Shown here: positions 22,683 to 28,311 of the stretch, piece by piece
Layout of the letters: every line of letters begins with the position of its first letter
How positions within the stretch are numbered: the stretch's first letter is position 1
DNA from: CAYJLC01 sp044426345
GTDB lineage: Bacteria; Bacillota; Clostridia; Oscillospirales; Butyricicoccaceae
Assembly: GCA_044426345.1 (NCBI GenBank)
Contig: JAWXUP010000030.1
Span: 1 to 28,311, forward strand
Length of the DNA: 28,311 bases
Direction: 5' to 3'
The notes under the pieces: generated by a model
Told to the model about the DNA's origin: nothing
What the model saw: only the letters and a program-made list of their open reading frames with translations
Databases searched by the model: none
Position numbers and translations under genes: made by a program

Positions 22683-24611
22683 TTAAGCTAGGCGTTGATT
22701 GTCTTTTTTGTTTGAAATAATTTGAAAAACTACCATCACTGCAACAATTATCAGACCAACGATATCGGTAATGTTTTCTGGATATATTAATAATAAACCA
22801 GTTAAAATACAAAGCACACGAGTTGGCATTGTAATTTCTTTTAACATATAACCAATCATACCTGCCGAAATTGCAACCATACCTACTGTTGATGTAATGG
22901 TAACAAGTATTATGTCAATTACGTTGGTGTCGATGAATAACAATGAGGTGTCAAATGCAAATGCAAAAGGAATAATGAACGCTGCAATCGCAAGCCTTGT
23001 TGCGTTAAACGCAGTTTTCATTGGGTTTGAACCAGCAATTGCCGAACCTGCATAGGCTGCAAGAGCAACTGGAGGAGTGATGTCGGCAACTATACCAAAG
23101 TAGAAAACAAACATATGTGCTGCGATGATATTAACATTCATACCAGTTACAAGAATTGGCGCACAAGTTGTTGCCATAATGATATAAGTTGCTGTAGTTG
23201 GAATACCCATACCTAAAATGATGCAACAAAGCATAGTTAAAAATAGTGCTATAAATAAGTTATTGCCAGCGATACCAACGATAGCAGAGATAAATATTTG
23301 ACCTAAGCCAGTCATACTTACAGTGCCTGCAATGATACCAGCAACACCACAAGCAGCAGCAACTGATAGTGTATTTTTACCACCTGATTCTAAGGCATTA
23401 AAGAAACCAGGAACTGTCATACGATGATCTTTGTTAAACATACTAACAGCAATAGCTACAAGTGTTGCGAAAATAGCTGAACGTGACATAGTATAACCAT
23501 CGATAATCATATAAACTAGCATTACAAGTGGAAGTAATAGATACATTTTAGGGATTAAATTTTTCCATTTTGGAAGTTGATCTTTTGGAATACCCATAAG
23601 GTTAAGTTTTTTTGCTTTAAAGTGAACCATTAAGAAAATACCTAGGAAATATAAAAATGCTGGCAAAATAGCTTTTTGAATGATTGTAGCGTATTCAACA
23701 CCACACATTTCAGCCATTAAGAATGCTGCAGCACCCATAATTGGTGGCATAATTTGTCCACCAGTAGATGCACCTGCTTCAACAGCACCAGAAAACTCGG
23801 AAGGGAAACCAGTATCTTTCATCATTGGGATTGTAATGCTACCAGTAGTAACGGTATTACCAACAGAGCTGCCAGAAACCATTCCACAAAGAGCAGAAGA
23901 AATAACGGCAACTTTTGCAGGTCCACCAACACCAGAACCGGCTATCGCATTAGCACAAGAAATGAAAAAGTCTGAAATTCCAGTTGCTTCTAAAAATGCA
24001 CCAAAAATGATGAAAAGTACTATATAAGTTGAACAAACACCGATTGGAACACCTATAACACCTGTAGTTGTGTAAAATAGATTGTAAACAATACGGGTAA
24101 GTGAAAGTCCAGAGGCAAAACAGTATGCAATGAAACAACCAGAAACGATTACGATAGGAATACCAGTAACACGTCTACACGCTTCGGCTAAAACGATTAT
24201 ACCAATTATACCAAGAATAACCTCAATATCGCCTATACGAGAGGCTTTTGCTATAATAGTATTCAAGTTAAATACGTAATAAAGGAAACTTGCAGCACCA
24301 GTTAAACCTAAAATCCAATCATACCAAGGAATGAAGTTTGTTTTTTGATTACCACCTTTAACTCTTGGAAAAATAGCGTAAATTAAGATGATAACACACG
24401 CTAAAAATGAGCATCTTCTAATTTGTTCGCCCCACGTTGAGAACATATTCATCCACACCATAAAAAGTGAAAAGGATATAAGCATAATTTTTATAATAAG
24501 TTTTGGAGTACCCTCAAATTGTCTTATGTTGGCCTCTCTGTCATATTTTTTCATTATGTCATCTAATGAATTTGGATCTATTTGTTCTTTGGGTTTCTTT
24601 TTAAAAGCCAT
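22683..24611 (-). CDS. TRAP transporter fused permease (DctQM type)
   Basis: 642-residue polytopic membrane protein with well over ten hydrophobic segments. The small 4-helix and large 12-helix TRAP subunits are fused, as is usual in TRAP-TAXI systems. Visible blocks are GAFLEATGISDFFI, SSALCGMVSGSSVGNTVTTGSITIPMMKDTG, EAGASTGGQIMPPIMGAAAFLM and MGIPTTATYIIMA, all characteristic of the family. It drives sodium- or proton-coupled uptake of an organic acid or amino acid delivered by the binding protein encoded two genes upstream. GGAGGAG lies just before the ATG and overlaps the stop of the DUF1850 gene. Confidence 0.95.
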   Translation of the reverse strand: MAFKKKPKEQIDPNSLDDIMKKYDREANIRQFEGTPKLIIKIMLISFSLFMVWMNMFSTWGEQIRRCSFLACVIILIYAIFPRVKGGNQKTNFIPWYDWILGLTGAASFLYYVFNLNTIIAKASRIGDIEVILGIIGIIVLAEACRRVTGIPIVIVSGCFIAYCFASGLSLTRIVYNLFYTTTGVIGVPIGVCSTYIVLFIIFGAFLEATGISDFFISCANAIAGSGVGGPAKVAVISSALCGMVSGSSVGNTVTTGSITIPMMKDTGFPSEFSGAVEAGASTGGQIMPPIMGAAAFLMAEMCGVEYATIIQKAILPAFLYFLGIFLMVHFKAKKLNLMGIPKDQLPKWKNLIPKMYLLLPLVMLVYMIIDGYTMSRSAIFATLVAIAVSMFNKDHRMTVPGFFNALESGGKNTLSVAAACGVAGIIAGTVSMTGLGQIFISAIVGIAGNNLFIALFLTMLCCIILGMGIPTTATYIIMATTCAPILVTGMNVNIIAAHMFVFYFGIVADITPPVALAAYAGSAIAGSNPMKTAFNATRLAIAAFIIPFAFAFDTSLLFIDTNVIDIILVTITSTVGMVAISAGMIGYMLKEITMPTRVLCILTGLLLIYPENITDIVGLIIVAVMVVFQIISNKKDNQRLA

Positions 24612-24623
24612 AAAACTCCTCCT

Positions 24624-25112
24624 TTAATTTTTATATTCTAATAAAATGTGACGAGTATCGCCACATAGCTCTTTTAAGCTTATCTCTTGTTCGTTTATTT
24701 TTAAAATATGGTCGTAAACAGGGCTTATACTGTAAATTAGGTTAGTCATAACAGTATTTATATTCCCAACAACCATTCCGCCATCATCAGTTTGTGTTAG
24801 CGTCTGTCCTTCTAAAATTTCAGATTGAACACCAGCACCAAAATGATAATAAAGCGTTTCATAAACCATAATTTGTGAATTTTCGATAACGTATCTATCT
24901 TCTACTAAACTTTGATTTACTGAGTGCTTGAATCCCACAGAAAATTTCCCACCCTCAAAAAGCTCATAACTAGCAATAGTTTTGCCGGTATTAGCGTCTT
25001 TTATGACCAGACAATCTCCTGTATTATTCAATGTAAAAATAGCAGTCACAGCGACAAAAATCACTGCGACTACTAAAATAAGTTTTAAATTTTTACCCTT
25101 AAAAATTCTCAC
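24624..25112 (-). CDS. DUF1850 protein of the TRAP-TAXI operon
   Basis: 162 residues, with an N-terminal hydrophobic helix (8-28) that anchors or exports it. The following region (FSVGFKHSVNQSLVEDRY, YHFGAGVQSE) matches DUF1850, which recurs in TRAP-TAXI operons between binding protein and permease; its function is unknown. The start is GTG at 25112, immediately after the TAA of the TAXI gene, with no clear Shine-Dalgarno. Translation therefore probably depends on ribosomes finishing the upstream gene, which could keep its level below that of the binding protein. Confidence 0.88.
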   Translation of the reverse strand: MRIFKGKNLKLILVVAVIFVAVTAIFTLNNTGDCLVIKDANTGKTIASYELFEGGKFSVGFKHSVNQSLVEDRYVIENSQIMVYETLYYHFGAGVQSEILEGQTLTQTDDGGMVVGNINTVMTNLIYSISPVYDHILKINEQEISLKELCGDTRHILLEYKN

Positions 25113-26069
25113 TTAGCCTAAAACACCAACTTCTTGGTAGTATTTTAAAGCACCAGGGTGGAATGCTGTTGGAACACCTTCAACTGCAGATTCAAGGCTT
25201 AATTCTAGGAATTTAGCGTGACCATCTTGAAGCGAAGAAAGGTTTTCAAACATTGCTTTTGTTAAGTCGTAAGCAACATCTTCAGAAACACTATTTGCAA
25301 TGATTAAAGCAGCACTTACGCTTACAGTTTGGATATCTTCAGAAATGCCGTTGTAAGTGTCAGCAGGAACTATTGTTTTAGTATAGAATGGGTAGTCTGC
25401 GATTAATTGGTCAGCGTGAGCATCATCGATAGAAAGTAATTTAACGTCTTTAGTTAAAGCAAGTTCAACAACGGCAGTTGTAGGAGCACCAGCTGTAACG
25501 AAAGCTGCATCAATTTTACCATCTTTTAGAGAGTCAGCAGCATCAGAGAAACTACCATTTACTTTTGTGATATCAGTGTTGATGTCGATACCATAAGCAG
25601 CAAGGATTTGAGTTGCATTGAATTCAACACCAGAACCTGCGTCACCAACGTTTATAGTTTTGCCTACTAAGTCTTCAACGCTGTTGATTTCAGTAGTACA
25701 AATGATTTGACAAGTTTCAGCGTAGATGTTAGCAACAGCTGAGAAAGAGTCGAAAACGCCGTCTTCAGCGAATAAGTCAGTACCGTTTGCAGCATAGTAC
25801 ATAACGTCGTTTTGTACGATAGCAAGTTCAGCTTCACCGTCTTCGATGTCGATGATATTAGTTTTTGAAGCACCAGAAGAAACAACTGTTAGATCACAAG
25901 TGTCCATTTTATCATTTAGTACTGTTGCCATAACGCCACCTACTGGATAGTAAGTACCTGTAGTACCACCAGCATCGAATGTTAGGTTAACTTCTGAAGT
26001 ATTACAACCTGTTAGAAGAGCAGATACTATTAAAACTGACGCCATTAGTGATGCGATTTTTCTTTTCAT
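25113..26069 (-). CDS. TAXI-family TRAP transporter solute-binding lipoprotein
   Basis: 318 residues. The signal peptide ends in lipobox LLTGC (Cys22), so it is membrane-anchored outside the cell. FDAGGTTGTYYPVGGVMA is the typical TAXI N-terminus, and VSSGASKTNI, ELAIVQNDVMYYA, IVGDAGSG-like (NVGDAGSGVEFNA) and DAAFVTAGAPT follow the family order. TAXI proteins bind small acids such as glutamate; the ligand here is not evident. The ATG at 26069 is chosen because AGGGGA lies 8 nt upstream; a longer frame from 26156 runs through the promoter and is rejected. Confidence 0.95.
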   Translation of the reverse strand: MKRKIASLMASVLIVSALLTGCNTSEVNLTFDAGGTTGTYYPVGGVMATVLNDKMDTCDLTVVSSGASKTNIIDIEDGEAELAIVQNDVMYYAANGTDLFAEDGVFDSFSAVANIYAETCQIICTTEINSVEDLVGKTINVGDAGSGVEFNATQILAAYGIDINTDITKVNGSFSDAADSLKDGKIDAAFVTAGAPTTAVVELALTKDVKLLSIDDAHADQLIADYPFYTKTIVPADTYNGISEDIQTVSVSAALIIANSVSEDVAYDLTKAMFENLSSLQDGHAKFLELSLESAVEGVPTAFHPGALKYYQEVGVLG

Positions 26070-26127
26070 AAATTTAATCCCCTTTTTTAATATGGATAGA
26101 AAAATTCTAAATTTTCTATTTAAATGA

Positions 26128-26156
26128 ATTATAACATATTTTAAAATGCATTTCAA
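26128..26156 (-). promoter_or_regulatory. Promoter of the TRAP-TAXI operon
   Basis: Minus-strand TTGAAA (26151-26156) and TATAAT (26128-26133) with a 17-base spacer and an extended TGT before the -10. The spacer and -35 edge hold the palindrome AAATGCATTT (26144-26153), a possible operator. Confidence 0.83.
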
Positions 26157-26528
26157 GACGTATTTTACAGCTTGGTAACAATTTCAGCTATTTGTACTAA
26201 ATTTTAGAAATAATAAGGAATAATCAAGTTATTTTGACTAATTAGAATCTGTATATCAGATAATTAACGAAAAAATTTAGTTCTTAATATAATGATGTAG
26301 AATATGCTTTTGCAAGAAAAGAAAATGTAAAATTCATTTAGAATTTCATCAAAAAAAGTAAAAAAATCAAAATCCACTCGATTTTTTAGTGATTTAAACT
26401 GATATTTGTCGAAAAAATACGTTCAATACTAAGTTTTTAAGGTTAGTTAATATAATTATAGCATATCTAAATTAAATTTATTCTATAGTGAATATAATAT
26501 GAAAAGTTAATAATTTATTCTTATTTTA

Positions 26529-26557
26529 TTGATATATTTCACAAAATGTAGTATAAT
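26529..26557 (+). promoter_or_regulatory. Promoter of the [4Fe-4S] aldo/keto reductase
   Basis: TTGATA (26529-26534) and TATAAT (26552-26557), 17 bases apart, about 42 bases before the start codon. Confidence 0.8.
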
Positions 26558-26599
26558 AATATAAGATTTATAAAAAAGTATATTTAGGAGGGTAACTTA

Positions 26600-27721
26600 A
26601 TGATTTACAACGGAAAAGAAATTAAAAAACTTGGCTTTGGACTTATGCGCTTACCTATGATTGAAAATGAAATCGATATTGAGCAAACTAAGCAAATGGT
26701 TGATTTGTTTATGGAAAACGGATTTACTTATTTTGATACAGCTTATGGTTACATCGACCAACGCTCTGAAGGTGCTGCTAAAACTGCACTTGTAGACAGG
26801 TATCCTAGAGAATCTTTCCAAATCGCAACAAAACTTCCTTCGTGGGCAAGCACTCAAACAGCTGAAGAAGCAAGAAATATGTTCTATACATCTTTAAAAA
26901 GAGTTGGCGTAGATTATTTCGATTTTTATTTATTACATAACGTTGGTGGGGAAAGAACACAAGTTTTCGATAAATTTGACTTGTGGAACTTCGTAATCGA
27001 ACAAAAAGCTCTTGGTAAAATCAAAAATATTGGTTTTTCTATGCACGATACAGCAGATGCACTTGATGAATTACTAACAAAACATCCTCAAGTTGATTTT
27101 GTTCAACTTCAAATCAACTATGCAGACTGGAATGACAAAGTTATTCAATCTAAAAAATGTTACGAAGTAGCTACAAAACATAACAAACCAGTTATTATTA
27201 TGGAACCTATTCGTGGTGGTGCTTTAGCAACTCCTCCACCACAAATTCAAGAGATTTTCGATGCCTCTAATATGAACTTAACATATCCTCAATGGGCATT
27301 AAAATTCGCTGCATCATTAGATAATGCGATGGTAGTTTTAAGTGGTATGTCTACGCTTGAACAAATGCAACAAAATGTTGAATTTATGAGTAGTTTTGAA
27401 AAAATTAACGAACAAGAAAATGCTGTAATCGAAAAAGCTCAGGAAGTATTAGCGACAATTCCATCAATACCTTGCACAAACTGTCGTTACTGCGTTCCAG
27501 ACTGTCCTATGGAAATTGCTATACCTAATTTGCTAGCAGCTATGAATAAAAACTTAGTTTATGGTGATTTAAATGGTGCAAAAAGAGCATATTTCTTTGC
27601 TACTAAAAACGGAAAACACGCTAGCTCTTGTATAGCTTGTGGAAGATGTGAAGGCGTTTGTCCTCAGTATATTAGCATTATTGACCATCTTGCAAAAATT
27701 TCAGATGCATTAGAAGGTTAG
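26600..27721 (+). CDS. Aldo/keto reductase with C-terminal ferredoxin domain
   Basis: 373 residues. The aldo/keto reductase barrel occupies residues 1-270, with the catalytic tetrad visible as D46, Y51, K78 and H113 (FDTAYGY, ATKL, FYLLHN). Two [4Fe-4S] motifs follow: C292, C295, C298, C302 (CTNCRYCVPDCP) and C344, C347, C350, C354 (CIACGRCEGVCP). Such proteins are common in anaerobic Clostridia and probably couple carbonyl or flavin/ferredoxin redox to the barrel; the substrate is unknown. AGGAGGG lies before the ATG. Single-gene unit with its own promoter and terminator. Confidence 0.95.
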   Translation: MIYNGKEIKKLGFGLMRLPMIENEIDIEQTKQMVDLFMENGFTYFDTAYGYIDQRSEGAAKTALVDRYPRESFQIATKLPSWASTQTAEEARNMFYTSLKRVGVDYFDFYLLHNVGGERTQVFDKFDLWNFVIEQKALGKIKNIGFSMHDTADALDELLTKHPQVDFVQLQINYADWNDKVIQSKKCYEVATKHNKPVIIMEPIRGGALATPPPQIQEIFDASNMNLTYPQWALKFAASLDNAMVVLSGMSTLEQMQQNVEFMSSFEKINEQENAVIEKAQEVLATIPSIPCTNCRYCVPDCPMEIAIPNLLAAMNKNLVYGDLNGAKRAYFFATKNGKHASSCIACGRCEGVCPQYISIIDHLAKISDALEG

Positions 27722-27735
27722 TAGATAATAAAATA

Positions 27736-27770
27736 TAAAACCACCGATTTTAAGCAAGTCGGTGGTTTTG
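27736..27770 (+). terminator. Terminator of the aldo/keto reductase gene
   Basis: AAAACCACCGA (27737-27747) pairs with TCGGTGGTTTT (27759-27769) around an 11-nt loop. The U run is short. Confidence 0.82.
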
Positions 27771-27791
27771 TGATGATTTTTAAATGAAATA

Positions 27792-27808
27792 TTATGCATT
27801 GTGCATAA
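27792..27808. promoter_or_regulatory. Operator-like palindrome upstream of the second aldo/keto reductase
   Basis: TTATGCA-TTG-TGCATAA, a perfect 7-bp inverted repeat with a 3-base centre, ending 7 bases before the -35 box. Size and placement fit a dimeric regulator (activator or redox/aldehyde sensor); the regulator is unknown. Confidence 0.5.
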
Positions 27809-27815
27809 AATAATA

Positions 27816-27844
27816 TGGACAAAGATTAAAAAATATGGTATAAT
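27816..27844 (+). promoter_or_regulatory. Promoter of the second aldo/keto reductase
   Basis: TGGACA (27816-27821), 17 bases, TATAAT (27839-27844) with extended TGG just before the -10. Confidence 0.78.
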
Positions 27845-27915
27845 ATTACAGGTTATAAGATGCTTGTTTTATAACTAGAGAATATGATATCCATAAATTG
27901 AGGGAGGACTTAGAA

Positions 27916-28206
27916 ATGGAATATATGAAACTTAGTAATGGCGTAGAAATGCCAGCAATTGGCTTTGGTGTTTTTAGAGCTGAAAGCGGAGAAGAAACTG
28001 TTAATGCGGTTAAATGGGCACTTGAAGCAGGGTATAGACACATTGATACAGCTTGCGTATATAAAAACGAAGAAAGCGTTGGTCAAGGAATGAAAGAAAG
28101 CGGCGTTGCTCGTGAAGATATTTTCCTTACAACTAAAGTTTCAAATGCTGCAGTTCGTGCAGGCGAAACAATCAAAAACTTCAACGAAAGGGATATGTCA
28201 ACTTAA
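27916..28206 (+). pseudogene. Aldo/keto reductase, N-terminal fragment disrupted by an IS
   Basis: Residues 1-90 or so match the 2,5-diketogluconate-reductase-like branch of aldo/keto reductases (about 270-280 residues): LSNGVEMPAIGFGVF, then GYRHIDTACVYKNEESVG with the catalytic Asp and Tyr, and FLTTKV with the catalytic Lys. The frame leaves family sequence after ETIKNFNE, reads a few IS-derived codons and stops at 28206. The barrel is two-thirds missing, including the catalytic His region, so the product is inactive. ATG at 27916 is preferred to a TTG at 27898 because GGGAGGA lies between them. It is unlike the [4Fe-4S] reductase just upstream. Confidence 0.88.
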
Positions 28207-28311
28207 AATAGTACAACTTAGAGCTTTTCAATAATTAGATTTCTTTTTTCAAATTCGGATGGTGAAAGATAACCTAAAGTACCATGGATACGAATATTAT
28301 TATACCAATTA
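28196..28311 (-). mobile_element. IS3-family insertion sequence, one end (runs off the window)
   Basis: The likely terminus starts TGTCAACTTAAAATAG at 28196, where the aldo/keto reductase gene breaks; the exact junction could lie up to about 10 bases to the left. Inside is the C-terminal end of a DDE transposase on the minus strand. The other end and target duplication are outside the window. Confidence 0.8.
28218..28311 (-). CDS. IS3-family transposase (OrfB), C-terminal end only
   Basis: 30 codons plus stop are visible. The sequence NWYNNIRIHGTLGYLSPSEF followed by EKRNLIIEKL is the classic C-terminus of IS3-family OrfB integrase-type transposases (YNxxRxHxxLGYxSPxxF). The stop at 28218 is about 20 bases from the presumed IS end, the normal layout. 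The catalytic DDE residues lie beyond the right edge, so activity cannot be judged. Confidence 0.88.
   Translation of the reverse strand, partial: NWYNNIRIHGTLGYLSPSEFEKRNLIIEKL

Larger units (their letters stand above)
26070..26599. other. Gene-free divergent region between the TRAP operon and the aldo/keto reductase
   Basis: Promoters lie at the two ends (26128-26156 minus, 26529-26557 plus). The roughly 370 bases between them are very AT-rich. No open frame, terminator hairpin, riboswitch or long repeat was recognised there. Confidence 0.65.

Noticed and set aside
23680..24027. 115-codon plus-strand frame opposite the TRAP permease
   Set aside because: Antisense shadow within the conserved permease; composition mirrors the coding strand.
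26070..26156. 29-codon N-terminal extension of the TAXI protein
   Set aside because: It would run through the promoter -10 and -35 boxes, and the real signal peptide starts at the downstream ATG with a good ribosome site.

Overview
The window is AT-rich chromosomal DNA from a low-GC Gram-positive anaerobe, most likely a spore-forming Clostridia member (Oscillospirales/Ruminococcaceae-like). This rests on gene content: GerW/YtfJ, a SpoIID-like lytic enzyme, the YmfF/YmfH peptidase pair next to lgt, a fungal/archaeal-type aspartate-semialdehyde dehydrogenase in an asd-dapA-dapB operon, a ferredoxin-type aldo/keto reductase, strong AGGAGG ribosome sites and sigma-A-like promoters. The placement is inference; no rRNA is present.

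Layout. 1-1098 (+): 3' part of lysC (aspartokinase), with an internal translation start for a beta-subunit-like product, then back-to-back terminators. 1273-5504 (-): ymfF-ymfH-lgt-folD, one operon from a good promoter at 5541-5569. 5893-6624 (+): a divergent orphan XRE regulator behind a very A-rich gap. 6776-7661 (+): a tRNA operon Thr-Tyr-Thr-Tyr-Thr made by tandem duplication, with hairpin-bearing spacer repeats and the 3' stub of a lost tRNA-Tyr. 7698-9237 (+): a GNAT acetyltransferase and a VanY-type D,D-carboxypeptidase lipoprotein. 9542-12298 (-): asd-dapA-dapB, the first three committed steps after aspartyl phosphate toward lysine and diaminopimelate. 12752-14698 (+): a SpoIID/LytB-domain protein with a SPOR-like segment.

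14768-22514 (+) is a long co-directional series: queA, an ecsC-family gene, tgt (two queuosine tRNA-modification genes with an unrelated gene between them), lon, ysxC, an M50 site-2-type protease, a DUF2953 protein and ytfJ/gerW. The scpA-scpB pair that often lies between the M50 and DUF2953 genes in related genomes is absent here. 22683-26069 (-) is a TRAP-TAXI uptake operon (TAXI binding lipoprotein, DUF1850 protein, fused permease). 26600-27721 (+) is an aldo/keto reductase with two [4Fe-4S] motifs. The last genes are a second, unrelated aldo/keto reductase cut short after about 90 codons by an IS3-family insertion that runs off the right edge.

Most of the window is core housekeeping and no clearly new multigene system was found. 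The observations most worth a second look are the internal start in lysC, the rearranged tRNA array with its structured spacer repeats, the operator-like palindrome before the IS-broken reductase gene, and the ecsC gene between queA and tgt. All calls are from reading the sequence; no database search was run.
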